Assembly: GCF_019075875.1 (NCBI RefSeq)
Contig: NZ_JAHOOZ010000003.1
Coordinates: forward strand, 248,001 to 312,000
Source: Novosphingobium sp. G106
GTDB taxonomy: Bacteria; Pseudomonadota; Alphaproteobacteria; Sphingomonadales; Sphingomonadaceae
Reading direction: 5' to 3'
Length of the DNA stretch: 64,000 nt
Positions 1 to 10,675 of this stretch are shown piece after piece. The position numbers and the translations under genes were made by a program. The notes beneath the pieces are model-generated. The model was given only the letters and a program-made list of their open reading frames with translations, had not been told where the DNA came from and ran no database searches. The first letter of the stretch is position 1; each line of letters starts with the position of its first letter.

Positions 1-8
1 CAATTCCC

Positions 9-1271
9 ATGTCCCGTATTCTCGCGGCCATCGCTGCGGTGGCCCTCTCCATTCCACCGGTTGCAGCTCAGGGCGCGCCCCCGGGCAGCGCCCCGCTTAC
101 GCTGGAGCAGGCGCTGGCAGCGGCCCGCAGCACTTCGCCCGCACTCGAAGCGGCATCGGCCGACCTGCGCGCCAGCAGCGCCGCGCGCAGGGTTGCCGGC
201 CTTCGACCCAATCCCTCGCTCGAAGCCGAAACCGAAAACGTAGCTGGCAGCGGTCCCTACCGCGGGTTCGACAGCGCCGAGACGACCGTCGGTTTCGCGC
301 TTCCCATCGAACTCGGCGGCAAGCGTTCGGCCCGGATCGGCGTCGCCGATGCGCAAGGGGCCAGGACACGCGTCGATGCGGCGATCGCCGACGCAGATGT
401 CACGCAGCGCGTCACTCAGGCCTATATCGCTGCGGTTGCCGCCGAGCGCAGGCTCGGCGTGGCCCGCGAGCAGGCGCAGCTCGCCGGTGAAGCCTACCGA
501 GCCGCGAGCGTGCGCGTAGCAGCCGGCCGTGCGTCTCCGATCGAGCAGCAACGCGCCGACGTGCTTCGCATCAACATGGATGCAGCGGCGGCTAGGGCGG
601 AACGTGGCGCGATCGTCGCGCGCGAAACCCTGGCCCGCTTGATCGGCCGACAGGTGGACACCGGTCTCGACCTCGCCTGGTTCGACCGTATCGACGGTTA
701 TGGCCCGAGCGCCCCCGTCAACGTCGACGGCACGCTCGCACTGGCCGCGGCTGATGCCGACGTAGCCACCGCCGATGCCCAGGTACGTCTCGCGCGTTCG
801 CAGCGCGTTGGCGACGTGACGTTAAAGGCAGGCGCACGCCGATTGGAAGCGACCAACGACAACGCGGCAGTATTTGGCGTTTCGGTGCCGCTGCCGCTGT
901 TCAACAGTGGAAGTGCCAGCGTCGCCCAGGCGCGTGCCGAACTCGACGGGGCCGAAGCGCGCCGCCGGATGGCCCGGATCGAAGCCGAGCAGGCCGTCGC
1001 CCAAGCTGCAGCCGAAGTCGCCAATGCGGCCGCCGATGCGCGCAACGCGGCCGGACCTGCGCTCGCCGCCGCGGTCGAAGCCGCGCGCATCGCCCGGATC
1101 GGCTACCGCGAAGGCAAGTTCGGCCAGCTCGACGTCCTTGATGCCGAACGCACACTGACCGAGACCCTCGCCGCCGCGATCGACGCGCTAGCCGCCTGGC
1201 ACGACGCCCGTGCCCGCCTCCAGCGCCTGACCAGCGCCGTCTCCCCGATCACGAAAAGACTGACCCCATGA
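9..1271 (+). CDS. czcC: CzcC-type outer-membrane efflux channel (TolC family)
   Basis: The 420-residue protein is the outer-membrane exit duct of a tripartite heavy-metal efflux pump for Co, Zn and Cd or similar cations. It starts with a signal peptide (hydrophobic to about residue 20, cleavage near VAA-Q). The two TolC-type outer-membrane-efflux repeats follow, recognisable as long alanine-rich amphipathic helices around residues 30-215 and 240-410. The length is normal for CzcC. Its stop overlaps the start of czcB by four bases (ATGA), which implies translational coupling. The start lies 8 bases inside the window, so its promoter and any upstream metal regulator are not visible. The family is secure; the metal specificity is inferred from the neighbouring HME-type pump. 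Confidence 0.9.
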   Translation: MSRILAAIAAVALSIPPVAAQGAPPGSAPLTLEQALAAARSTSPALEAASADLRASSAARRVAGLRPNPSLEAETENVAGSGPYRGFDSAETTVGFALPIELGGKRSARIGVADAQGARTRVDAAIADADVTQRVTQAYIAAVAAERRLGVAREQAQLAGEAYRAASVRVAAGRASPIEQQRADVLRINMDAAAARAERGAIVARETLARLIGRQVDTGLDLAWFDRIDGYGPSAPVNVDGTLALAAADADVATADAQVRLARSQRVGDVTLKAGARRLEATNDNAAVFGVSVPLPLFNSGSASVAQARAELDGAEARRRMARIEAEQAVAQAAAEVANAAADARNAAGPALAAAVEAARIARIGYREGKFGQLDVLDAERTLTETLAAAIDALAAWHDARARLQRLTSAVSPITKRLTP

Positions 1272-2413
1272 GCACCCCGATCCTGCGCACCTTGCTGCCG
1301 CTCGCGCTCGCCGCCACGCTCGCCGCTTGCGGCGGCGCCAAGCCCAACGAAGAAAAGCCCGAAACCGAAGTCAAAGAAGGCTCCGGCGAAAAGGCCGAAG
1401 CCGCTATCAAGCTCAGCCCGCAGCAGATCGCCTCTGCCGGCATCCAGCTCGTCCGCCCGACGGTCGGTGGCGGTGGCGCGATCGAACTCCCGGCCACGAT
1501 CGAAGGCGATCCGCAAGGCACGCAGGTCGTGTCGGCCGCGATCGGCGGGCGCGTCGTCGCCTTGACACGCAATCTCGGCCAATCGGTCGGCCGCGGCGAG
1601 ACGCTGGCCGTCATAGAAAGCCGCGAAGCGGCGCAGCTCAACGCAGAGGTCGAGGCGGCGCAGGCGCGTGCTGCACTCGCCGGATCCAACCTTCAGCGCG
1701 AGCAGCGTTTGTTCGACGAGCGCGTGTCGGCGAAGCAGGATCTGATCGCCGCGCGTACCGCAGCGCGTGAAGCCGACATTGCCTTGAGGCTCGCCAGGCA
1801 GCAGCTCGGTGCGGCCGGCGGTGGCGGCGGCTCGCTCAATCGGCTGGCGATACGCGCTCCCATCGGCGGCCAGGTGGTCGCGCGCTCGGCCACGCTCGGC
1901 CAGACCGTAGCGGCCGATGCCGAGCTGTTCCGCGTCGCCAATCTCTCGACCGTTTCGCTGACCCTATCGATTTCCGCGGCCGATGCCGGACGCGTCCGGC
2001 CAGGCGCAGCTGTGGAAGTGAGCGCGCCCGCCCGGGAAGGCACCGCCCGCGTGACCTTCGTCTCGCCTGTCCTCGACCAGACGACGCGCCTGGTTCCCAT
2101 TATCGCCACGATCGACAACCGCAGCGGCCAGTGGCGCGTCGGTGAGAGTGTGCAAGCCGCGATCATGCTCGGAGGCGGAGCGGGAACCGGTATCAGCGTC
2201 CCCTCGACTGCAGTGCAGACGATCAAGAACAAGCCGGTCGTGTTCGTCCGCACGGCGACTGGATTCAAAGTAGCCGCGGTTGCGCTTGGCCAGGCGAGCG
2301 GGGGCCAGGTCACGATCCTGTCGGGATTGACTGGACGCGAGCAGATCGCCGCCGCCAACAGCTTCATCCTCAAGTCCGAACTCGGCAAGGGCGCAGGCGG
2401 GGACGAGGACTAA
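1268..2413 (+). CDS. czcB: CzcB-type periplasmic adaptor (membrane fusion) lipoprotein
   Basis: This 381-residue HlyD/RND adaptor links the inner-membrane pump to the outer-membrane channel. The N-terminus has a lipoprotein signal with lipobox L-A-A-C at residues 18-21, so it is probably anchored to the inner membrane. An acidic, lysine-rich linker follows. Then come the barrel-sandwich half-motif with GGRVVAL around residue 95, a coiled-coil hairpin around 120-180, the second lipoyl half with APIGGQVV around 198, and beta-barrel and membrane-proximal domains. It overlaps czcC by four bases and ends three bases before czcA, so the three genes form one operon. No His-rich N-terminal metal site, present in some CzcB proteins, is seen. 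Confidence 0.9.
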   Translation: MSTPILRTLLPLALAATLAACGGAKPNEEKPETEVKEGSGEKAEAAIKLSPQQIASAGIQLVRPTVGGGGAIELPATIEGDPQGTQVVSAAIGGRVVALTRNLGQSVGRGETLAVIESREAAQLNAEVEAAQARAALAGSNLQREQRLFDERVSAKQDLIAARTAAREADIALRLARQQLGAAGGGGGSLNRLAIRAPIGGQVVARSATLGQTVAADAELFRVANLSTVSLTLSISAADAGRVRPGAAVEVSAPAREGTARVTFVSPVLDQTTRLVPIIATIDNRSGQWRVGESVQAAIMLGGGAGTGISVPSTAVQTIKNKPVVFVRTATGFKVAAVALGQASGGQVTILSGLTGREQIAAANSFILKSELGKGAGGDED

Positions 2414-2416
2414 GCC

Positions 2417-5400
2417 ATGATCGATCGCATCGTCACGCTTGCGGTCGAGCGCCGCTGGTTCGTTCTGCTGCTCACCGCTATCGCCGCCCTCGTCGGCGCA
2501 TTCTCGCTCTACCGGCTTCCGATAGACGCGGTCCCCGACGTCACGAACAACCAGATCCAGATCAACGTCCGTGCGCCTGCGCTTTCGCCCGAGCTGATCG
2601 AAAAGCAGGTTACATTCCCTGTCGAGACCGCGCTCGCCGGTATCAAGGGGCTGGAAAGCACGCGGTCGCTAAGCCGCAACGGCTTTGCCCAGATTACGGC
2701 GGTGTTCTCGGACACGACCGACATCTATTTTGCGCGGGCGCAGGTCGCCGAGCGGATCAACGACGCGAAGGAGCGGCTGCCCGACGGCGTGACCCCGGAA
2801 ATGGGCGCGATCGCGACGGGTCTCGGCGACATCTATATGTGGACCGTTCGCTACCAGGATCGCGAGCACGAAAAGCACAAGCCCGGCGAACCCGGGACGC
2901 AGCCCGACGGCAGTTACATTACGCCCGAGGGCGACCGGCTGGTCAGCGAGGCCGACAAGGCGACCTATCTTCACACGGTTCAGGAATGGATCGTCGCGCC
3001 GCAGATCAAGTCGGTGGCGGGGGTCGCGGGCGTGGATTCGCTCGGCGGCTACGACAAGGAATATCTGGTCGTCCCCGACGTCCAGAAGCTCGCCTCGCTC
3101 AAGCTGTCGCTGAGCGAATTGGCAACTGCGCTTGAGGCCAACAACAGTGCGATCGGCGGCGGTATCATCGACCGCAACGGCGAAGGTCTCGCCGTGCGGG
3201 CAGACGCCCGGATCATCGGCACCGCGCAGCTACGCGACACCGTGATCGCCACGCGCGAAGGGACGCCCATCCTGCTCGGCCAGGTTGCCGACGTTCGGCT
3301 CGGCCAAGCGATCCGCCTCGGATCGGCTTCGGAAGCGGGCCGTGAGGTCGTGACCGGCACGGCAGTGATGCGTATCGGCGAGAACAGCCGGACCGTCTCG
3401 ACCGGGGTTGGCGAACGGCTGCGCCGCATCGGTCCGTCGCTCCCGCCCGACATCGTCATCGAGCCTGTCCTCGACCGCACCGATCTCGTCAACGCGACGA
3501 TCTCGACCGTGGGCCGCAACCTCGGCGAAGGCGCGCTGCTGGTCATCGTCGTGCTGTTCGCGCTGCTCGGCAACTTCCGCGCGGCCCTGATCGCTGCAGC
3601 GGTGATCCCGATCACCATGCTGCTCACAGGCTTCGGCATGCTCCAGGTCGGGGTATCGGCCAATCTCATGAGCCTTGGCGCGCTCGACTTCGGGCTCATC
3701 GTCGACGGCGCCGTGATCATCGTCGAGAACGCGCTGCGACGCATCGCCGAACGCCAGCACCATCTCGGTCATGCTCTCGATCGCGGTCAGCGCCTCGCCC
3801 TGGTGGCGCAATCGGCACGCGAGATGATCCGCCCTTCGGTCTTCGGCCAAGCGATCATCATCCTCGTCTATGTTCCGCTGCTCACCCTCTCGGGCGTCGA
3901 GGGCAAGACTTTCGAGCCCATGGCGCTGACGGTCATCATGGCGCTGGTCTTCGCTTTCGTGCTGTCGCTGACCTTCGTGCCCGCCGCCATCGCGGTGTGG
4001 CTGAGCAAGCCGGTCGAGGAGAAGGAAGGCCGGATCGTCGCATGGCTGCGCGGTCGCTACGAGCCCGGACTCGATCACGCGCTGCTGCGCCCCAAGCGCA
4101 CGTTCGGCATTGCGCTCGGCGCATTGGCGCTGGCCGGCGCCGGTTACGTCACGCTCGGCCAGGAGTTCCTGCCGCAGCTGGATGAGGGCAATGTCCTCGT
4201 CCAGGCCTTCCGCGTGCCCGGCACTTCGGTCGACCAGAGCCAGAAGATGCAGTTCCAGATCGAGAAGGCGCTCTCGGGCATGCCCGAAGTCCGTGTGGTT
4301 TTCTCGCGGACCGGCACCGCCGAGCTGGCCTCGGACCCGATGCCGCCCAATGCCACCGATACCTTCGTGATGCTGAAACCGCGCAGCGAGTGGCCCGATC
4401 CCAGCGAAAGCAAGGCCGAGGTGGTCGAGCGGATCGAGAAGCGCGTGGGCCAAGTTCCCGGGCACAGCTACGAGATCACCCAGCCGATCCAGATGCGCTT
4501 CAACGAGCTGATCGCCGGTGTTCGCAGCGATGTCGCGGTCAAAGTCTTCGGCGACGACTTCGCGCAGATGAACGAGACCGCCGACAAGATCGCCGCAGTG
4601 CTCCGCCGCACCGAAGGCGCGCAGGACGTCAAGGTCGAGCAGACCGAAGGCCTGCCGATGCTCGATATCGCGTTCAACCGCGACGCCGCCGCACGGCTCG
4701 GCGTGACGGCCAAGGACGTGCAGGACGTCATTGCGGCAGCCGTCGGCGGCCGCACGGCCGGCGTGATCTTCGAAGGCGATCGGCGCTTCCCGATCGTGAT
4801 CCGCTTGTCCGATGCCGAGCGTGCCAATTTCGAGACGCTCGGCCAGACGCCGGTGCCGACGCCATCGGGCGCTTTCGTTCCGCTTGCCAGCGTCGCCGAC
4901 ATACGGGTCGCCGACGGGCCGAACCAGATCAGCCGCGAGAACGGCAAGCGGCGTGTCGTCGTCCAGGCCAATGTCCGTGGCCGCGATGTCGCCAGCGTTG
5001 TTGCCGATGCCCAAGCGGGGATCGCCAAGAACGTGCGGCTTCCTGCCGGTATCTTCCTCGAATGGGGCGGGCAGTTCGAAAACCTTGCCTCGGCGCGCGA
5101 CCGCCTGATGCTGGTAGTGCCGGCCTGCTTCGCGCTGATCCTGCTGCTGCTCTACGGCGCGCTCGGCAGCGCCCGCGATGCCGCGATCGTATTCTCGAGC
5201 ATCCCGCTCGCGCTGGTCGGCGGCGTGGCGGCTCTGATGCTGAGAGGCATGCCGTTCTCGATCTCGGCCGCAGTCGGGTTCATCGCTCAATCGGGTATCG
5301 CCGTGCTCAATGGTCTCGTCATGGTCACTTCGATCCAGGACCTGATGCGCGCCGGCATGGACCGTGCTCGGGCCAGTCGCGAGGGTGCTTTGCTTCGGCT

Positions 5401-5650
5401 CCGGCCGGTGGCGATGACCGCGCTGGTTGCCTCGCTGGGCTTCGTCCCGATGGCTCTAGGCCATGGCGCCGGTTCGGAAGTGCAGAAGCCGCTCGCGACG
5501 GTCGTGATCGGCGGCCTCATCTCGGCGACCCTGCTCACGCTGTTCGTCCTGCCGACGCTCTATGCTCGGTTCGGACGGCGTGAGCTGCCGGCATCGAGGG
5601 AGGCGCACGCCGAAGAGCTTCTTCCTCTCGATCCTGCACCGGTGGCCTAG
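2417..5650 (+). CDS. czcA: CzcA-type heavy-metal RND efflux pump
   Basis: This is the proton-driven inner-membrane pump, 1077 residues and full length for the CzcA/CusA (HME-RND) family. The HME signature DFGLIVDGAVIIVEN lies around residue 420 in transmembrane helix 4 and includes the proton-relay aspartates. The N-terminal RLPIDAVPDVTNNQ segment around residues 35-48 is also typical. Two large periplasmic loops are present (about 40-340 and 565-870), as is the usual twelve-helix arrangement. It is the third gene of the czcCBA operon. Very long open frames on the opposite strand here are codon-bias shadows. The reading frame is intact, unlike many neighbours. Specificity for Co/Zn/Cd rather than Cu/Ag is probable from the czcD-like gene downstream but not proven. 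Confidence 0.95.
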   Translation: MIDRIVTLAVERRWFVLLLTAIAALVGAFSLYRLPIDAVPDVTNNQIQINVRAPALSPELIEKQVTFPVETALAGIKGLESTRSLSRNGFAQITAVFSDTTDIYFARAQVAERINDAKERLPDGVTPEMGAIATGLGDIYMWTVRYQDREHEKHKPGEPGTQPDGSYITPEGDRLVSEADKATYLHTVQEWIVAPQIKSVAGVAGVDSLGGYDKEYLVVPDVQKLASLKLSLSELATALEANNSAIGGGIIDRNGEGLAVRADARIIGTAQLRDTVIATREGTPILLGQVADVRLGQAIRLGSASEAGREVVTGTAVMRIGENSRTVSTGVGERLRRIGPSLPPDIVIEPVLDRTDLVNATISTVGRNLGEGALLVIVVLFALLGNFRAALIAAAVIPITMLLTGFGMLQVGVSANLMSLGALDFGLIVDGAVIIVENALRRIAERQHHLGHALDRGQRLALVAQSAREMIRPSVFGQAIIILVYVPLLTLSGVEGKTFEPMALTVIMALVFAFVLSLTFVPAAIAVWLSKPVEEKEGRIVAWLRGRYEPGLDHALLRPKRTFGIALGALALAGAGYVTLGQEFLPQLDEGNVLVQAFRVPGTSVDQSQKMQFQIEKALSGMPEVRVVFSRTGTAELASDPMPPNATDTFVMLKPRSEWPDPSESKAEVVERIEKRVGQVPGHSYEITQPIQMRFNELIAGVRSDVAVKVFGDDFAQMNETADKIAAVLRRTEGAQDVKVEQTEGLPMLDIAFNRDAAARLGVTAKDVQDVIAAAVGGRTAGVIFEGDRRFPIVIRLSDAERANFETLGQTPVPTPSGAFVPLASVADIRVADGPNQISRENGKRRVVVQANVRGRDVASVVADAQAGIAKNVRLPAGIFLEWGGQFENLASARDRLMLVVPACFALILLLLYGALGSARDAAIVFSSIPLALVGGVAALMLRGMPFSISAAVGFIAQSGIAVLNGLVMVTSIQDLMRAGMDRARASREGALLRLRPVAMTALVASLGFVPMALGHGAGSEVQKPLATVVIGGLISATLLTLFVLPTLYARFGRRELPASREAHAEELLPLDPAPVA

Positions 5651-5744
5651 CGATGCGCCGATTGTCGCTGGAGCGCCGCGGGACAATTGCTCGACAGCAG
5701 CGTTGTGATCCCAGCGGCGCGGTGTCCTCGCCGGGAGAAGCGAT

Positions 5745-6702
5745 ATGAAGGCCTCTGCGAACGGCGAAGCCCGCGGCGCGCACGATCACGGATCCGATGA
5801 TCACGAGCACGCAAGCCATGCGCATAATCATGCGGCCGGCGCGAATGCAAAGATGCTGACGATCTCGTTGGCGCTAACCGCGACCTACCTGGTCGCCGAG
5901 ATCGTCGGAGCCTTCGCATTCAACAGTCTCGCGCTGTTGTCCGACGCGGGACATATGCTCACCGACGTGGCCGCGCTGCTCATCGCGTTGATGGCGATCA
6001 GGATCGGACAGCGCGCGCCCGACGACAAAAGGACTTTCGGCTATCGCCGGTTCGAGATCTTGGCGGCGGCATTCAATGCGCTGATGCTTTTCGCGGTCGC
6101 GATCTATGTTCTGATCGAGGCAGTCCAGAGATTCCGGACGCCAGAGCCCGTGCAATCGACCGGCATGCTGGTCGTGGCCGTGATCGGCCTCGTCGTGAAC
6201 CTCGTCTCGATGCGATCCTCATGTCCGGCAAGGACGCGAGCCTCAACGTCAGGGGCGCTTACCTTGAGGTGTGGGCGGACATGCTCGGTTCGATCGGGGT
6301 CATCGCGGGCGCCCTGGTTATCCGGTTTACCGGTTGGACGCTCATGGACCCGATCGTCGCTGTCGGTATCGGCCTCTGGGTCTCCTCCCGCGCACGTGGA
6401 TATTGCTGCGCGATACGATCAACGTATTGCTCGAAGGCGTGCCCGGGGGATTGCGGTTTCCCGAAATCCGCAGGGCTATAGGCAATGTGCCCGGGGTAAC
6501 TGGAGTTCATGATCTGCATGTCTGGTCGATGACGACCGACGACGTGAACTGCACCGCCCATGTCGAGATCGGAGATCCATCACGCAGCGATGACGTGCGA
6601 TCTTCAGTCCAGGCGATGCTCGCGGATCGATTTAACATCCAGCATTGCACCATTCAGACCGAAACCGAGCCTTGTGAGGCTGAGCGCCACTTGCACCCCT
6701 GA
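5745..6702 (+). pseudogene. czcD: CzcD-type cation diffusion facilitator, two single-base deletions
   Basis: This is a Zn/Co/Cd-proton antiporter of the cation diffusion facilitator family. The cytoplasmic N-terminus is His-rich (HDHGSDDHEHASHAHNH), followed by a first helix pair and the metal site SDAGHMLTD. The frame runs correctly to about 6212 (LVSMR). It then continues one frame back as ILMSGKDASLNVRGAYLEV, with the second HxxxD-type metal site here reading AYLEVWADMLG. It shifts back again near 6383 into LPRTWILLRDTIN and the soluble C-terminal domain ending at 6702. Restoring one base at each site gives about 319 residues, the usual family length. The ribosome site gggagaag precedes the start by about four bases. 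It lies 94 bases after czcA and was probably co-expressed. The lesions could be sequencing errors. Confidence 0.8.
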
Positions 6703-6860
6703 CCCGAGGCATCTCTGGGGGCTTGCCGCTTGTACATCCGATTCCATCCCGCGCGGCCGATGGAAAGGTCCCCGCGGGCGTGCGGCGTCGAGTTGTGCAG
6801 ACGCGATCGTTGAATCCGACCGGTTCATAACGGCTATTGGCTGGAAGGCCGATTGCCCAA

Positions 6861-7996
6861 TCAACAGCGCGTCACAAAGACCTCCTGCAGTTGTCCGATT
6901 GCCCGCTGGAGCTTCTCGACGGCAGTGACCTGCCGGTCTTTTCGCCGCGTTTCTTCGATCCGGCGCGCGAACGATGGCGCACCACCGCCCTGGCTCTGCG
7001 AGATATCGGTCGATCGTGGCGTTGTCGCTGATGTTGAGGAATATCCTGAGCGCCGACGGTTCAGCCGGGCGATAGAGTCGACGACCCGCTTGCTCCGTCG
7101 GGTCGAGAATTGCACAGATGGCTGCCAACAAGGATCGTCGGAGCCACATGGTCGCGATCGCGAGCGGGAACGGCGAACGAGTGGCCCGAAAGGGCGAGAA
7201 TATCCGTACATCCGCATTGCGGCACACGATAGGCATTCAAAGGGATGCTGGTCGCTTCGTAGCCGGTGCTCACAAAGAGCAGAACGCTGCAGATATCTCG
7301 CACTTCATTGATGAGTTGGCATGCCGACGTGAAGTTGAAACGGAATTGATCGGGGGTTCTGCCGCGCAAGGCAGCATGGAGCTCAGCTTCGAAGGCGGTC
7401 ACGCAGTCCCACTGGTCACGATACTCGTCGGCACAAGTGAGGGCGCAGGGCGTAGCTTGGTCAAGCGGATGCCAGCATTCCGCGCATGACGTGCGGAGCG
7501 GGCCCCGCCGGGGCGCAATCAACCGCCATTTACACGATCTGCAGAAAGGACATTGATCGAAGAGCGGCCAGCGGTGCAGTCGGCAGAAGCTTGTGGCGGC
7601 ATCGGCCCATTGCTTCCGAATGTGAGCAGGACGACCCGCAACGAAATCCTCGGCGAGGCAACGACTGCACCATGCTTTGGCCAGCCTGGGTGCTGATGCG
7701 AAACCCTCCACATCCTCGGAAAATGGCGGCCGTTCCCATGCTAAGAGATCCACTGGAACTCCGGGCCGCAGGCGGGCGAGCGAATTGGCTGCCAGAACCG
7801 CAGCATCGACATGAAATTTCGTAGCGGCTGCAATGAGCCAGGATCTGGTTGGCTGCACATCCGGGTGCCTCCATGTGCCCCGGCGATCCTGGACGGCTCG
7901 GGGCTCGGCTTTTGCCCGTGCTTGAAGCTTGTGGCTTCGCCGCGCAAACCAGGAGGTCAGCAGTTCACCGGGGAGCGGGGCGAGATAGTCGGTCAT
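6861..7996 (-). pseudogene. tniQ: TniQ-like transposition protein, frameshifted C-terminus
   Basis: This is the accessory/targeting protein of Tn402/Tn7-type transposons. The first 270 residues are clear: the N-terminal TniQ motif LAPLPGELLTSWFARRSH at about residues 5-22, then zinc-ribbon cysteines (CSRC, CPFC, CAEC). After about 7180 the plausible coding passes to a second frame (WLRRSLLAAICAILDP) and then to a third (EKLQRAIGQLQEVFV), ending at 6861. That would give about 378 residues, close to the normal 400. The unshifted frame stops at 7061. The start overlaps the end of tniB by four bases, so tniABQ was one operon. The exact shift points are inferred from protein-like character, not from alignment. 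Confidence 0.7.
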
Positions 7997-8916
7997 GCTG
8001 CACGTCGCCGCATCGCGCGGTCGCTGCCGGCGATGATCTGCATCGAGACCAAAGGGAGCAGCAGTTCTTCGTCATCGAAGCTGTCCGCGTCGATCATTTC
8101 GCGCCCGCTGCGGATCTCGGCGATCGCCACCGCTTCCATCAGCCGGAATATCCGGCCGGTGACGCCAGCGGTCAGCGCGATTACGCGCTGGCGAACCTCG
8201 TTCGTGTCCAAATTGGAAGGGCGGCGCAGCGGAAGCAGCCCGGCGAAGCTGACCATCAACTGTCGCAGCGCATGGTCATTGCGCCAAGGCTGCAACTCAA
8301 AGGCGCCGAAGCGGTCGGCAAGATTGGGGTCGGTGAGTACGGCGATCCGCGCGTCTTCAGTCCCTGCACATACGATCGGGATCCGCAGGTCGTTCGTGAG
8401 GAACCGGATGGTGTTGAGGAAAATGCGTTGTTGCCGCGGCGAGCCGGCCAGCATCTTGCCGATCTCGTCCAGCACCAGGACCTTGGCGCCGAATTCGGCG
8501 AGCGTGCGGCGAGCAAGGCCCCGCAGAGATCGTAGCGAAATGTGGTGGAATTCCGAATAGTTCATCGCCAGCAGCAACTCGGTGTAGAATTCTTCCTCGG
8601 TCGGCTGTGGCGGCATTTGCACGACAACCACCGGCATGTTGGTGAGGCCGGCACGCTGATCAAACGTAGAGGCGTGCAACTCGGCAAAGCGGCGAAGGAT
8701 TTCGCTCTTTCCCGTGCCAGTCGAACCGAACAGCAGCAGGCAAGGCATTCGTCCGCGTGGAGGATAGGTCGCCAGGTCCTCAAGACGCGAAAGCGCCATC
8801 TCCGCCTGCGGAAGAGCAACCCATCGATCGCGGCGGAGCCAGTCTATACGCGCAGCGTCGGAGTTTTCTGCCTGTTCGCGGTAAGCTGGAAATAGGTGCT
8901 CGTAGAGGTCGGTCAT
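7993..8916 (-). CDS. tniB: TniB AAA+ ATPase of a Tn402-like transposon
   Basis: This 307-residue AAA+ protein works with TniA in target selection and strand transfer, like MuB or TnsC. The Walker A motif is GSTGTGKS around residue 65, and Walker B is VLVLDEIGKML around residue 162. A sensor-1-like CAGTEDAR follows near residue 202, and an arginine-rich helical C-terminus contains the sensor-2 region. The length matches TniB. Its start overlaps the tniA stop by four bases and its stop overlaps the tniQ start by four bases. It is the only apparently intact gene of the three. Confidence 0.88.
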   Translation of the reverse strand: MTDLYEHLFPAYREQAENSDAARIDWLRRDRWVALPQAEMALSRLEDLATYPPRGRMPCLLLFGSTGTGKSEILRRFAELHASTFDQRAGLTNMPVVVVQMPPQPTEEEFYTELLLAMNYSEFHHISLRSLRGLARRTLAEFGAKVLVLDEIGKMLAGSPRQQRIFLNTIRFLTNDLRIPIVCAGTEDARIAVLTDPNLADRFGAFELQPWRNDHALRQLMVSFAGLLPLRRPSNLDTNEVRQRVIALTAGVTGRIFRLMEAVAIAEIRSGREMIDADSFDDEELLLPLVSMQIIAGSDRAMRRRAA

Positions 8917-10567
8917 AGTCGTTCCTCGATTTCGAAGGGCACGATATCCTCAAACTTTTCTAGAAGATTGCCGGCGGCGATCCCCGGCGCGACGAACGGC
9001 ACGTACGGCGGACCGCCGATATCCAGTGCATTGGTGATACGTTGCGCGGATTTCCGTGCGGTCTTGGTCTTCTCTATCGCTTCAAGAACAATGCGGCGTT
9101 CCTTGGCGACCATGTCAAACAGCGCCTGTTCGTCCACCGACTGCCTTCCGTGTTCGCGTAGTGCTCCGAGTGCAGCATCATGTTCAAACTTGGTGATCGG
9201 GGGCCGGCGGTGATCCCGCAGCGGCACGGTCAGGTGGCTTTTGTCGGGGAGTTCGACGTAGACCGCTGAAAGATTGAGCGGATTGTACTTGATCGGCAGC
9301 TTGTGGGCGCAATTGGCAACGAGACCTGCCAGCGCGCCATGCCAGTAGAACACATGGAACAGCTCGATGCCCTCGCGTCGAACCTTGCGCATCTCGAACG
9401 GCAGAAAATCGAGCAGGAACTGGGTCCTGTCGACCGGTAACCGGAAGGGCAGGGGTCGCTTGCCCTGCATTTCCTGCCAAGCGGTAATGGGTGGCACGCC
9501 GAGTTCGCTGTGGGTGTCGGCGTGATAGACGCCGACCTGCAGCGTGAGCCAGCGTTCGAATTCTCCAAGTGTCATGCAGGCCTGACCTTCGGCATCGTAG
9601 TCGCCTTTGTCCGCGACGCTCGAGAAGGTTGTGCCTGGGAGCAGATGAATCTCGCCGATCATGGTCCCGATCAGCCGCTCGATATGGCCACCATAGTGCG
9701 GAGTTCGTTTGGGACGATAATGCAGGTCGATACCATGTTGCTGGCAGCCGCGCGCAAAGGCTCGTGAATGAAATTCGCGGGCGTTGTCGACGTGGAGGAT
9801 GTCGAGAATGCCCGCCACAGGGTAATCAATATCGATGCCCCGCTCTTGCAGCCATGCCGCCTTCGGCAAGATCCCATGTCGCAAAGCCATGCCGACCGAG
9901 GTCGCGGAGGGATGCTCAAGCGAGACGTAGAAGCCTGGGATGACGCGTGTCGCAATGTCGATTTGCAGCGTCAGGGTCGGACGGCACAGCGGCCTACGAA
10001 AATGGTCGTCGACGATGATGATGTCGGCGGGCGTGTGGTCCATCTGGACGATTTGGAGCGGGTATTCGGCTACGTAAGACTGGACCACGGGCCGGCATTT
10101 GTCGGCAGCGGCCTTGGGACCATCGCGGGCCTTGATCAGCCGGTTTTTTCCGATCGCTAGAACGCGGCTGCTGATCGTATTGCGCGTTGGCGCGCGCAGC
10201 CTTGATCATGGCACAAGTGTTTGATGCTGCGGACGAGTTGGGCTAGCCTTGGCTTCGGGCGGGTGAGATAGAACCGCTCGATTTCTGCGGCGATGACATG
10301 TTCGAGCTCTGGCAAGAGCCGCCGCCGCCCTTTGGGATAGCCGCCTACCTTATCCAGCAGGGAACTGGTGACAGGCGCCTCGCGGTAGCGCGCGACAAGT
10401 TCGTAGATTCGCGATCGGTTCAAGCCCAGTTCTGTGCCTACGTCGCGGAGGGCAATGCGGGTTATTTTGGGCATTTCCACGAGCATGCGGATCGCCGGGT
10501 CGCGGCTACAAGCGATGCGCCAATCAGCAGAGCTAGTCCTCGTCAGGGCGGTACCGACGTCGGCCAT
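8913..10567 (-). pseudogene. tniA: TniA DDE transposase, one frameshift near 10203
   Basis: This is the Mu/Tn7-like DDE transposase that cuts and joins the transposon ends. The first part (from 10567, ribosome site gggga six bases upstream) holds a helix-turn-helix, LRDVGTELGLNRSRIYEL around residues 40-57, for binding the terminal repeats. It runs to HLCHDQG near 10205. The frame then shifts and resumes as LRAPTRNTISSRVLAIGKN into the catalytic core. The likely acidic triad is in IVQMDHT, ILHVDNAREF and GGHIERLIG. A Mu-type C-terminal barrel and a basic tail end at 8913. Adding one base restores about 551 residues, the usual length. It lies 109 bases inside the terminal repeat, as expected for this family. 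Confidence 0.82.
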
Positions 10568-10675
10568 GATCTATCCCCGATTGCATCAGGGACTCGTGTT
10601 GCCGGGTCCGGTCGTTTGGTAGCAAATGTGCTCCACAAATGCGAGAGTCCGGGGGTCGGCTTTCACATGGTCAAA

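Noticed and set aside
3230..5290. A 686-codon open frame on the minus strand inside czcA
   Set aside because: It lies entirely opposite a perfect RND pump, has the Asp/Arg/His-rich composition of an antisense codon shadow, and resembles no family.
4390..5583. A 397-codon plus-strand frame inside czcA
   Set aside because: Arg/Ala-rich +1 shadow of the real gene with no motifs.
7993..8916. tniB considered as a CRISPR-associated transposon or defence ATPase
   Set aside because: It is in order with tniA and tniQ and next to a Tn402-type end; no Cas or TnsD-type gene is present.
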